The position numbers and the translations under genes are program-made. Below are positions 7,340 through 13,098 of a stretch of 13,549 nt of DNA, piece after piece. This DNA comes from Nitrospirota bacterium (GTDB taxonomy: Bacteria > Nitrospirota > CAKKRA01 > 9FT-COMBO-42-15). The stretch is taken from positions 1 to 13,549 of the forward strand of contig JACPZJ010000018.1 of assembly GCA_016195585.1 (NCBI GenBank), written 5' to 3'. The notes beneath the pieces were generated by a model, which worked only from the letters and a program-made list of their open reading frames with translations, ran no database searches and was not told where the DNA came from. Each line of letters starts with the position of its first letter. Position 1 is the stretch's first letter.

Positions 7340-7440
7340 GCCAATGATAGAGAGACCCCGTCTCTTTCAGCAAGCAGTTTTATAGTATGAAAGAGCGGCT
7401 TCTCCAGCACGACATTTATTCTTGGATTTCTTACCGGCAT
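7327..7440 (-). pseudogene. Ribbon-helix-helix antitoxin remnant (N-terminal half)
   Basis: ATG at 7440, with AAAGGA in front, starts MPVRNPRINVVLEKPLFHTI followed by KLLAERDGVSLSLA, then ends at a TAA at 7329-7327 after 37 residues. The N-terminal strand (RINVVLE) and the helix with LLAERDGVSLS are typical of RHH/CopG-type antitoxins paired with RelE toxins. The usual continuation (KARDLI.EAL..) is missing. A deletion has joined it to the toxin end, the two frames overlapping by 13 bases. Confidence 0.65.
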
Positions 7441-7630
7441 ATTCCTTTACCTCCAGCCATTGTGTAACACTTTTGACACACCATGCCAAGCTACGACTGA
7501 TCTGCACTACTGGCATTTAAATGTCTTTTATCAAAATTGGATGGGAAAGATGAATAAGGAGATAGTCAAGATAAAAGAGGCTGTGGAAAGGTTAAGTGTA
7601 TAATGTAAGTTTGACCCCAGATTATTCCTA
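7441..7630. other. Gap without a supported gene
   Basis: A 20-codon frame from the ATG at 7541 (plus strand; MGKMNKEIVKIKEAVERLSV, stop 7601-7603) looks like natural coding sequence. It could be a leftover terminus of a small gene, but is too short to name. AAGTTTGACCCCAG follows. Nothing else is visible. Confidence 0.3.
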
Positions 7631-7825
7631 TCAGCCTTTCAGGCAGGAAGAAGGAAAACAAAAATGAAGAATATTAGAACCGTTCCATGTGGGATAAATC
7701 AGAATGTCAATAGGCAAATCTAACCCCATTTGTTTTCCTATTTCAATTGTAATTTCTGGGGAAGTACACATCCGAGTTACCCTAAGAAGCTGGACATTAG
7801 TCCCGTTTGCCTCGTCTCCAAGCAA
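7631..7825 (-). pseudogene. Possible gene fragment, perhaps DUF302-like
   Basis: A 64-codon frame opens with a TTG inside the acyltransferase end. Its middle part reads TSPEITIEIGKQMGLDLPID followed by ILIYPTWNG, loosely like the conserved part of DUF302 proteins (two helices, then LDLP.K.L.Y). No ribosome site or proper start is visible, so it may be a fragment or chance. The similarity is from memory of the family pattern only. Confidence 0.2.
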
Positions 7826-8414
7826 ATAACAGTGGCAGTAGCAGCCAGAATCTGATCATGACTAAAGGGTTCCGTATAGGCGCATGCAATAGAATCCAAT
7901 CAGATGGTTCTGAAAAATCATACGAAAAATTGCTGCGCCCAAACGGACGCCAACCCAAGCGTTTATAGTATGAAAGTAGCCGAGTGTGTTTTGCTGGCGT
8001 TGCGCACACGATGTTGTCATAGCCAGCCCTTAACGGATATAAATAGTTGTGCCGAATTATCATCGGTCCAACTTTTGTCCTTCTAAACTGTTTCCGGACA
8101 ACAAAACAATTAATTTCAAGTAACTTGGCACCTTTTCTAAAAAAGGCTTCTATCTCTCTACCAGCCAGCTTGCGCAGTTGAGGAGCTTCGGGAAGAAAGC
8201 GGACGCTTCCGGCAGGTGTAGCATCAACACTGGCAAGAACATGAATGGCCCCTGAGTCAAATTCATCCTTAAGAAGGGAAATGCCGAGATTTGGACGCCC
8301 CATTTCTTGTGTAAACACCTCATGGCGCATTCTGAAAATATCCTGTAAATCGCTTTCTCCGGTTACATGCCGAAGTTCGTAAGTCCCATTAGCCACAGAT
8401 GCTCCCGCTGCCAC
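7797..8414 (-). CDS. GNAT-fold acyltransferase, N-acyl amino acid synthase (FeeM)-like
   Basis: This 205-residue protein resembles the GNAT enzymes that transfer long acyl chains to amino acids or act as autoinducer synthases. The pattern is RMRHEVFTQEMG (28-39), then a D-E-F-D-S-G-A-I-H segment (50-58), GSVRFLP (69-75), E100 with INCFVVRKQFRRTKVG (101-116), and a C-terminal RLLSYYKRLGW (145-155). The tail PLVMIRFWLLLPLLFAW (183-199) followed by RRGKRD looks like a membrane-associating helix. Start: GTG at 8414, without a good ribosome site. An in-frame ATG at 8462 with AGGAGAATAGGAA in front is separated from it by a TAG at 8426-8424. The gene may therefore be a nonsense mutant or rely on reinitiation. 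It lies alone between toxin-antitoxin remnants. The chain length and acceptor are unknown. Confidence 0.7.
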   Translation of the reverse strand: MAAGASVANGTYELRHVTGESDLQDIFRMRHEVFTQEMGRPNLGISLLKDEFDSGAIHVLASVDATPAGSVRFLPEAPQLRKLAGREIEAFFRKGAKLLEINCFVVRKQFRRTKVGPMIIRHNYLYPLRAGYDNIVCATPAKHTRLLSYYKRLGWRPFGRSNFSYDFSEPSDWILLHAPIRNPLVMIRFWLLLPLLFAWRRGKRD

Positions 8415-8423
8415 TCTGATTAT

Positions 8424-8478
8424 CTAATTACATTTTACATTAAAGAAGGCTCCTTGTGTCATTTCCTATTCTCCTATT
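8424..8478 (-). promoter_or_regulatory. Ribosome site and 12-codon leader ending in amber, in frame with the acyltransferase
   Basis: AGGAGAATAGGAA precedes an ATG at 8462, which reads MTQGAFFNVKCN then TAG (8426-8424). The acyltransferase GTG follows three codons later in the same frame. It is either a broken N-terminus or a short leader peptide that couples translation. Confidence 0.45.
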
Positions 8479-8501
8479 TTTCTATTATAGACCCCATTAT
8501 T

Positions 8502-8879
8502 CTATTCCTTTTTTAGACTATTACTTAGCTTAATGTCTCTAAAACTAACTGCAAGAATATCAATACCCATTCCTTCAATAAGATCAGGAGAGGCGAGGTG
8601 GTCTGAAAGTATGGTTATCTTCTCTGGATTTGCTTTTAGATATTCAAGAACCTTTTTGGTTTGAAGACCCAGTTTATTAGAGCCTTCAATAATCATGAGG
8701 CGATGAAGAACCTCTGCTAAAACAAGCGTTGATGTATAACCTCTTAGTCTCCCAGACTCTATCCTTTGAAAGAGTTCAAGGCAGGAATCAGCAAACTTCT
8801 CAAATTTTGAAAAGTGATAAATAAAGATATTTGAATCAATGAATACCTGTGAATCATCTGCTATCTCAGATAGAAACAC
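8502..8879 (-). CDS. PIN-domain (VapC-like) toxin, C-terminally truncated
   Basis: A PIN-domain ribonuclease of the group paired with DUF104/AF2212-like antitoxins. The first conserved acid is in FIDSNIFIYHF (D15) and the second in STLVLAEVLHRL (E56). The protein stops at residue 125 after ILAVSFRDIKLSNSLKKE, about 35-40 residues short of the family length. The segment that should follow (typically ..LLTNDSL.. and ..NDxDF..) and its metal-binding aspartates are absent, and no remnant is found in the next 85 bp. Catalytic activity is therefore doubtful, though antitoxin binding could remain. The start is GTG at 8879, overlapping the antitoxin stop by one base (TAGTG), so the two are translationally coupled. 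Confidence 0.8.
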   Translation of the reverse strand: MFLSEIADDSQVFIDSNIFIYHFSKFEKFADSCLELFQRIESGRLRGYTSTLVLAEVLHRLMIIEGSNKLGLQTKKVLEYLKANPEKITILSDHLASPDLIEGMGIDILAVSFRDIKLSNSLKKE

Positions 8880-9082
8880 TATTCCTCCAGGCAGCTATAT
8901 TCGGGGTTTAAAGCAGCCTCTTCTATAACCTCTGGAGCGCCTTTAACAATACCCTGGCTGGCCTTCGCCACATTCTTTATTTCCTTAATAATTATCTCAA
9001 TTTTCTGATGTTCATTTAGCTCTATCTTCTCTAAGGGCTTAAAAACACCATTTTCATATATTGCCTCAATAGTTTTGGACAT
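8879..9082 (-). CDS. DUF104 / AF2212-like antitoxin
   Basis: A 67-residue protein beginning MSKTIEAIYENGVFKPLEKI, the signature of DUF104 antitoxins (I.A.YENGVFKPLE...L.EG..v.i.i). The N-terminal half forms the beta-barrel-like DNA/partner module and the C-terminal half, from about residue 38, is a charged helix that would wrap the PIN toxin. Length is normal and the gene looks intact. AGAGG lies 8 bases before the ATG at 9082. It shares one base with the truncated toxin gene downstream and would control it by binding the protein and probably its own promoter. Confidence 0.85.
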   Translation of the reverse strand: MSKTIEAIYENGVFKPLEKIELNEHQKIEIIIKEIKNVAKASQGIVKGAPEVIEEAALNPEYSCLEE

Positions 9083-9171
9083 ATTTATTACCTCTGTTTT
9101 TAATTAAAGAATAAAGAATTAGGGTGAAAAAGTCAAGAAAAATAGGGGAAGCAGTGGTGAGAAGAGGGAAG

Positions 9172-9213
9172 AAAAAAATAAAAACAAACAGGGCGGGGAT
9201 TGCCCCCGCCCTG
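9172..9213 (-). terminator. Intrinsic terminator behind vapBC, inside repeat copy A
   Basis: Read on the minus strand, a 10-bp GC-rich stem (CAGGGCGGGG / CCCCGCCCTG, loop of 5) at 9213-9189 is followed by TTTGTTTTTATTTTTTT. This is a textbook rho-independent terminator lying 150 bp behind the vapC stop. Confidence 0.7.
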
Positions 9214-9336
9214 TGATGTGATTTGCATTTTGTTTTTGTAGGGGTTCAAGATTTTGAACCCCTACGATAGAAAAATATCCTTACTCTTACGGCAGCGCCA
9301 ATGCCAGATATTGTTGGCGGGCGCAGCCCAGCCTAC
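9182..9336. repeat. Direct repeat copy A flanking vapBC (155 bp)
   Basis: It matches 9999-10148 with about 8 substitutions and one 5-base indel (GTGATGTGATTTGC against GTGATTTGC), roughly 95% identity. Internal modules: hairpin CAGGGCGGGG...CCCCGCCCTG (9189-9213), a 12-bp inverted repeat GTAGGGGTTCAA-GATT-TTGAACCCCTAC (9238-9265), and a segment ending GGGCGCAGCCCAGCCTAC. No coding potential is seen. Confidence 0.85.
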
Positions 9337-9362
9337 TTGCTGATATCTTCATCTGTTTACAA

Positions 9363-9734
9363 TTAAATCTGACGCACAGAAAGATTCGTAATCTTACGAA
9401 AATCACGAATGTTTCGGGTAAGAAGGGCTGTCCCTGTAAAAAGGGCAGTGGCAGCAATAGCGCTGTCAGCAATATTAATACGATAGTTACGGCGGATGAA
9501 TCCAGCAGTACGGGCAATGCGGGAATCTACAGGTATAATTGCTACTGTTTCTAAAATAGCTTCGATCTGTTCTACTTCATGGTCGCTGAGTTTAGAAAAT
9601 CCAAAAAGCTCAATCTCAGTAATTGTAGAAATATAAAGAGGGGTATTCTCTGTAAAAATATCACTTAAAACTGCTACAGCATGTGGGTCATCTTTAAGAT
9701 AGTAAATTATTGCGTTTGTATCAAGGGTATACAC
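9363..9734 (-). CDS. vapC: VapC-type PIN-domain ribonuclease toxin
   Basis: A complete 123-residue PIN toxin, expected to cleave tRNA or other RNA and inhibit translation when free of antitoxin. The conserved acids are visible: D5 in MYTLDTNAIIYYL, E40/E42 in STITEIELFGF, D90 in NIADSAIAATAL, and the D of LLTRNIRDFRKI (D111). Length is normal. Translation starts at GTG 9734, 4 bp behind the antitoxin stop, so the pair is coupled. The gene is followed by repeat copy A with a terminator. The VapC family is clear; the RNA target is unknown. Confidence 0.9.
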   Translation of the reverse strand: MYTLDTNAIIYYLKDDPHAVAVLSDIFTENTPLYISTITEIELFGFSKLSDHEVEQIEAILETVAIIPVDSRIARTAGFIRRNYRINIADSAIAATALFTGTALLTRNIRDFRKITNLSVRQI

Positions 9735-9738
9735 AGGG

Positions 9739-9921
9739 TTATTTCATGGTATGAAGAAGCTTCCGATCCCATTCCTTTCGCATTTTCTTTAATTCTTGTA
9801 TAGGTTCAGGCTTCCGATGTTTCCACATACCACGAGCTTTTTCCCAAATTGAAATACGCTCACGGTAAGTGATTAAAGGATATATAGATGTTTTTAATCT
9901 TAAATTACTCTTGTAAACCAT
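9739..9921 (-). CDS. vapB: VapB-type antitoxin of the vapBC pair
   Basis: A 60-residue protein starting at ATG 9921 (MVYKSNLRLK...). A TTG three codons upstream, at 9930, is a less likely start. The C-terminal two thirds, with ERISIWEKARGMWKHRKPEP and ELKKMRKEWDRKL, form the charged, tryptophan-containing tail typical of antitoxins encoded just before VapC toxins. No clear DNA-binding swapped-hairpin motif is visible in the short N-terminus and the ribosome site is poor, so the exact start is uncertain. It is assigned mainly from size, the tail pattern and its position 4 bp before vapC. Confidence 0.75.
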   Translation of the reverse strand: MVYKSNLRLKTSIYPLITYRERISIWEKARGMWKHRKPEPIQELKKMRKEWDRKLLHTMK

Positions 9922-9998
9922 ATGTTGCAATAATACCGCATATAGAGGAAGAAATCAATCTTTTTCTATTTGTCAAAGGAAATTGGGGACAGGGCAAG

Positions 9999-10148
9999 AA
10001 ACAAACAGGGCGGGGATTGCCCCCGCCCTGTGATTTGCATTTTGTTTTTGTAGGGGTTCAAAATTTTGAACCCCTACGATAGAAAAATATCCCTAACCTT
10101 ACGGCAGCGCCAATGTCAGATATTGTTGGTGGGCAAAGCCCAGCCTAC
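9999..10148. repeat. Direct repeat copy B flanking vapBC (150 bp)
   Basis: Second copy of the element at 9182-9336, same orientation. Here the central module GTAGGGGTTCAAAA/TTTTGAACCCCTAC (10050-10077) is a perfect 28-bp palindrome. The GC-rich hairpin is at 10006-10030, and its minus-strand T-run is weaker than in copy A. A further GC-rich stretch (10149-10200) with a CTGTC-TGC-CGACAG-like hairpin follows. Confidence 0.85.
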
Positions 10149-10274
10149 GACTGTCTGCCGACAGGCAGGGCAGGCACAGCCCCGCCTACTGACTACAACG
10201 CAACGTAAGTAACAACGTCCCTAATGTCCCTTTATTCATTTTTGCAATTATACCAGTCAATACCCCTTATTTAC

Positions 10275-10319
10275 TACAATGTATAAGATTGTATAATTTC
10301 ATTGACAAATACAATGTAT
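10275..10319. promoter_or_regulatory. Candidate operator sites around the barrel-protein promoter
   Basis: TACAATGTAT occurs twice, at 10275-10284 and 10310-10319. The first copy forms a dyad with ATTGTA at 10288-10293 (TACAAT-7-ATTGTA). The second contains CAAT-GT-ATTG and lies between the -35 and -10 boxes. This is a plausible repressor site arrangement; the regulator is unknown. Confidence 0.4.
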
Positions 10320-10331
10320 TGCGTGTATACT
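10302..10331 (+). promoter_or_regulatory. Sigma-70-type promoter of the outer-membrane protein gene
   Basis: TTGACA (10302-10307), an 18-bp spacer and TATACT (10326-10331). The start would be near 10338, leaving a 35-base leader that contains AAAGGG and AAAGGA before the ATG. Confidence 0.6.
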
Positions 10332-10372
10332 TTTGAACATAATTTGCTATGAAAGGGCTGTTATAAAGGAAA

Positions 10373-11488
10373 ATGAAAAAAATAGCTTTTCTATTAATAA
10401 TAATTTTACTAATGATTGTTTCAAAATCTGCCTTTGCAGAACAATACAAGATTAATGATTCAACAAATCTATATTTTGGTGGTTTAGTAAGAAGTTATTA
10501 TTCTAATGATCAAAGAATTGAGTGGTCTGGTTTAGAAGCAACCTTTGGTGCAGAAGGAGTTATCAATTCTACAATCGAAAAATATATAAGCATTGGGAAA
10601 GTAACGGTTGAAGGCGAGTTCTATTTGAATCAGCCCTTTGGAAGAAATATCCTGTCTGATGAATTAAGAGATAAATATAAAACTAATTTTGAAATAGAAA
10701 CTTTGGAAATTTCTAAGTTAAACATTCAGTTTGAATTAAAAGATTTTGTTATAAAATTAGGTAAAGATGAAACTCCTTTTGGAAGGACTTATTTTCAGAC
10801 TTTTTCTAATTTTTATTTTGGTGCTCCATTTATTAGAACTGAAGCAATTCTTTGGAGAGAAACAGGGTTATTTATAAATTATAAACCAGGCCTGCTTTCA
10901 TTAAATCTGGCAGTAGTTAATGGCGAAGAAAATAAAGATACCAATTCCAGCAAGGCTGCAATTGCAAGAATAGGCATCGATGGGAAAAATTATGTATTTG
11001 GTGTTTCTGGAAAGTATCAAGATGGGATTGGTTCAGGAAGACAAAAAACATTTAAAAACCATTTCGGAATTGATTTTATGGCCCGTTATTTGAATTTAAC
11101 TTTATCAGGCGAAGTTATATATGATAAATATGGTCTTTATAGAGATTATAATGAAGATGAAATATTTTGGGAAAGGAGTTTATATTACAGGGATACTTTT
11201 TATAAAGATGAAACCCCGATTACTGGAGTCGGTGGTTATCTGAATGTTGGCTATAAGTACGCAAAATTAAGTTTAGATATTAATTATGGATTATACGATC
11301 ATAAAAAGATAGGGAATCCTTATCATGATGACCCAAATAGCCGCGGAATTTTAAAAATAGCCTATAATCTTACAACTGAATTACAAGTATTCGGAATGGG
11401 CTTACTTGAAAATAAACGCAAGACCGAACCATGGAAGAGTGATGCAAAACCTTTTGCATTTGAAGTTGGATTGCAATATAAATTTTGA
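10373..11488 (+). CDS. Outer-membrane beta-barrel (porin-like) protein
   Basis: A 371-residue protein with a clear Sec signal peptide: MKK, a hydrophobic core of about 14 residues, then KSAFA cleaved before EQY at residue 22/23. The mature part is made of alternating amphipathic strands rich in Tyr, Phe, Gly and Asn (LYFGGLVRSYY, NYVFGVSGKYQDG, VGGYLNVGYKYAKLSLDINYG) and ends in the aromatic residue F (EVGLQYKF), as expected for BAM-inserted barrels. GxETPFGRTYFQTFSNFYFG in the middle recalls porin family proteins, but no substrate can be named. The gene is strikingly more AT-rich than the molybdoenzyme operon, and it stands alone with its own promoter, so recent transfer is possible. Confidence 0.75.
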   Translation: MKKIAFLLIIILLMIVSKSAFAEQYKINDSTNLYFGGLVRSYYSNDQRIEWSGLEATFGAEGVINSTIEKYISIGKVTVEGEFYLNQPFGRNILSDELRDKYKTNFEIETLEISKLNIQFELKDFVIKLGKDETPFGRTYFQTFSNFYFGAPFIRTEAILWRETGLFINYKPGLLSLNLAVVNGEENKDTNSSKAAIARIGIDGKNYVFGVSGKYQDGIGSGRQKTFKNHFGIDFMARYLNLTLSGEVIYDKYGLYRDYNEDEIFWERSLYYRDTFYKDETPITGVGGYLNVGYKYAKLSLDINYGLYDHKKIGNPYHDDPNSRGILKIAYNLTTELQVFGMGLLENKRKTEPWKSDAKPFAFEVGLQYKF

Positions 11489-11570
11489 ATGTCAAGCTCC
11501 ACATGTTCCCGGAAGTGAAAGATAACTACATCATTGAACATTGTAAACTGCAAAATGAAAAATGCAGAAT

Positions 11571-11633
11571 GTCATTCTGAGGCGAAGCCGAAGAATCTAA
11601 TGATTTAGATCCTTCACATTCGTTCAGGATGAC
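11571..11633. repeat. GTCATTCTGA palindromic element (63 bp)
   Basis: Ends GTCATTCTGA and TCAGGATGAC are inverted with one mismatch. The centre, GAAGAATCTAA-TGA-TTTAGATCCTTC, is a second nested inverted repeat. The size and nested symmetry fit a small non-autonomous (MITE- or REP-like) element. Confidence 0.65.
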
Positions 11634-11748
11634 ACCGAAGTGTCAATTTGCATTTAGCATTGAAGTTTAGCCACTTCTACAAATGGCTAAACTGTTACCC
11701 ATCCCACTCCTTTTCTTCCTTTGGACCTTTTACACTATTAATAATATA
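11634..11748. other. Gap without a supported gene
   Basis: AT-rich sequence with an open plus-strand frame that has no ribosome site and an atypical product, so no gene is called. The stretch from 11489 to 12294 otherwise holds the repeats, hairpins and promoters listed separately. Confidence 0.4.
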
Positions 11749-11770
11749 CCACAGTTCTGTCATACTGTGG
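11749..11770 (-). terminator. Hairpin downstream of the sigma-54 promoter, possible weak terminator
   Basis: A perfect 7-bp stem, CCACAGT-8-ACTGTGG, is followed on the minus strand by TATATTATTAATAG. The U-tract is interrupted, so termination is uncertain. Confidence 0.3.
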
Positions 11771-11841
11771 AAGGTATTGTGTTTATCGCTCCCGCCAGTT
11801 TCTACCACACCAACGAGCCTCTGCGGGTCATCCTGCTATAA

Positions 11842-11858
11842 AGCAATTCCTGTGCCAG
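11842..11858 (-). promoter_or_regulatory. Sigma-54 promoter, no gene downstream
   Basis: On the minus strand the sequence CTGGCACAGGAATTGCT matches the -24/-12 consensus TGGCAC-N5-TTGC, with exactly 10 bases between GG and GC. Transcription would start near 11832 and run toward the hairpin at 11770-11749. No open frame of useful length follows (the first ATG gives 9 codons), so the product could be a small RNA of about 90 nt. Confidence 0.6.
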
Positions 11859-11960
11859 ATCAGACCAGTAGGGCAACTTCTTTATTTTTCAACCTCTTAG
11901 AAGTTAATTATAGTTTTATGGTCATCCGCAGGAGTACCTTTTCTTGCATCTGATGTATCT

Positions 11961-11993
11961 AAAGAGGTAATTGTTCTTAACAATTATCTCTTT
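11961..11993. repeat. 33-bp inverted repeat
   Basis: Arms of 15 bp (AAAGAGGTAATTGTT and AACAATTATCTCTTT) with one G-T position and a 3-base centre. It could be a bidirectional terminator or a dyad binding site; the short T-run after it (TTTCTAATGT) only weakly supports termination. Confidence 0.5.
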
Positions 11994-12013
11994 CTAATGT
12001 ATAATCCCACTGA

Positions 12014-12056
12014 ATTCCTGTTGGAATTTATCCCGTACTTGATACGGGACAGGAAT
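12014..12056. repeat. Nested palindromic element ATTCCTGT...ACAGGAAT
   Basis: An outer 8-bp inverted pair (12014-12021 and 12049-12056) encloses the hairpin CCCGTA-CTTGA-TACGGG (12032-12048). It is related in sequence to the GTCATTCCTGC element at 3887. Confidence 0.55.
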
Positions 12057-12180
12057 GACAAACAAAGAGGCGTATTTAAATAAAATGAGGCAAGGGCAAA
12101 GCTCATAAGCTGGGGCGCAATAAAATAAACTTCATCTAACCTGAAACCATTTAATACAGATGAATTAAATTCTGTTACAT

Positions 12181-12209
12181 TGTCATTGCGAGCGTTAGCG
12201 AAGCAATCT
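12181..12209. repeat. TGTCATTGCGAGCG dispersed repeat half
   Basis: TGTCATTGCGAGCG followed by TTAGCGAAGCAATCT is a type of short intergenic repeat seen in many bacterial genomes. Only one end is visible here, directly abutting the next element. Confidence 0.45.
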
Positions 12210-12210
12210 T

Positions 12211-12258
12211 AAATCCCCCTCTTTCCCCCTTTATTAAAGGGGGAGAAAAGGGGGATTT
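12211..12258. repeat. AAATCCCCCT inverted-repeat element (48 bp)
   Basis: The left arm AAATCCCCCTCTTTCCCCCT and the right arm AGGGGGAGAAAAGGGGGATT are inverted with few mismatches around TTATTA. It lies right against the kinase promoter: its last two bases are the first two of the -35 box. Confidence 0.65.
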
Positions 12259-12285
12259 GACTTATTCCCTTTTATAGCTTAAAAT
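12257..12285 (+). promoter_or_regulatory. Sigma-70-type promoter giving a near-leaderless kinase message
   Basis: TTGACT (12257-12262), a 17-bp spacer and TAAAAT (12280-12285). Transcription would begin about 12291-12293, only a few bases before the kinase ATG at 12295, which fits the absence of any Shine-Dalgarno sequence. Confidence 0.5.
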
Positions 12286-12294
12286 TTATTAGTT

Positions 12295-13098
12295 ATGAGA
12301 AAAAGAATCGGAAATTACGATGTAATAGAAGAGATAGGCCGCGGGGGAATGGCTGTTGTGTACAAGGCCCTCCACACCTCACTTGAGAGGATCGTCGCCA
12401 TAAAGGAGCTTCATTCATCTTTAAGGGACGACAGGGAACTGGTAGAACGGTTTAAAAGGGAGGCAAAGGCAGCGGCGTCTTTGAATCATTCTAATATAGT
12501 TCAGGTCTATGACTTCTGGAATGACAGGAACACCTATTACCTCGCTATGGAGTTTATTGACGGCATTGATTTAAAAACAATACTTGAAAGATGCGAGAAG
12601 CTTCCGCTTGAGATAGCGCTTATTATTGCCATACAGATATGCGATGCCATTGACTTTGCCCACCAGAGGAAGATAATACACAGGGACATAAAAACAGGAA
12701 ATATTATTCTTTCCCGAAAGGGGGCAGTAAAGCTTGCTGACTTTGGCATTGCCTATATAATGGATACAACCGGCTCCAACCTCACCCAATCAGGCATTGT
12801 CCTCGGCACACCTGCATATATGTCGCCTGAGCAGGTCAGGGGCGAGAAGCTCACAGAGGCGTCAGACATATTTTCCTTTGGGATTGTTCTGTATGAAATG
12901 CTTACAGGAAAGAAGCCATTTGTGGAGGATACGGATGAAAAGGTTATTTATAAGATACTAACAAAAAAACCGCTGGCGCCGAGGCGGCTGAACAATAATA
13001 TACCTTTCAGGATTCAGAGGATTATTCTAAAATCCCTTCAGAAACGCCGTGGGAAAGGAGGGGCATATCCTTCTATCTCCCGCGGACAGCAAAGATAG
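12295..13098 (+). CDS. Ser/Thr protein kinase domain (PknB-type), frame broken after the kinase domain
   Basis: A Hanks-type Ser/Thr kinase. All key motifs are present: glycine loop GRGGMAVVYK (15-24), catalytic lysine in VAIKEL (K37), E56 in the C-helix, HRDIKTGNI (129-137; D131, N136), DFG (149-151), the activation-segment GTPAYMSPEQ (171-180) and DIFSFGIVLYEMLTG (191-205). The catalytic domain looks active. After ILKSLQK (about 250) the frame reads an unlikely RRGKGGAYPSISRGQQR and stops at 13098, while the true continuation (PWERR, transmembrane helix, PEGA domain) lies in another frame. One missing base near 13045-13050, for example CGCCCG read as CGCCG, would join them. It is a real frameshift or an assembly error. 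A near-leaderless promoter precedes it. Confidence 0.88.
   Translation: MRKRIGNYDVIEEIGRGGMAVVYKALHTSLERIVAIKELHSSLRDDRELVERFKREAKAAASLNHSNIVQVYDFWNDRNTYYLAMEFIDGIDLKTILERCEKLPLEIALIIAIQICDAIDFAHQRKIIHRDIKTGNIILSRKGAVKLADFGIAYIMDTTGSNLTQSGIVLGTPAYMSPEQVRGEKLTEASDIFSFGIVLYEMLTGKKPFVEDTDEKVIYKILTKKPLAPRRLNNNIPFRIQRIILKSLQKRRGKGGAYPSISRGQQR

Noticed and set aside
9287..9517. Minus-strand frame overlapping the end of vapC and repeat copy A
   Set aside because: The overlapping vapC frame has full PIN motifs; this one is a frame shadow that runs into the repeat.
9888..10082. Plus-strand frame through repeat copy B
   Set aside because: Most of it is palindromic repeat sequence, so the open frame is accidental.
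9182..10148. CRISPR array
   Set aside because: Only two long copies exist, with genes between them and internal palindromes, so there is no spacer pattern.
7020..10150. Integrase, transposase or tRNA attachment site for the accessory region
   Set aside because: No recombinase motif or tRNA-like cloverleaf could be found by eye.
11648..11953. 101-codon plus-strand frame between the barrel gene and the kinase
   Set aside because: No ribosome site, a product rich in Ser/Phe/Leu/Cys without a pattern, and it covers the sigma-54 promoter and hairpin on the other strand.
12537..12789. Minus-strand frames inside the kinase gene
   Set aside because: The plus strand carries every kinase motif; these are shadows.
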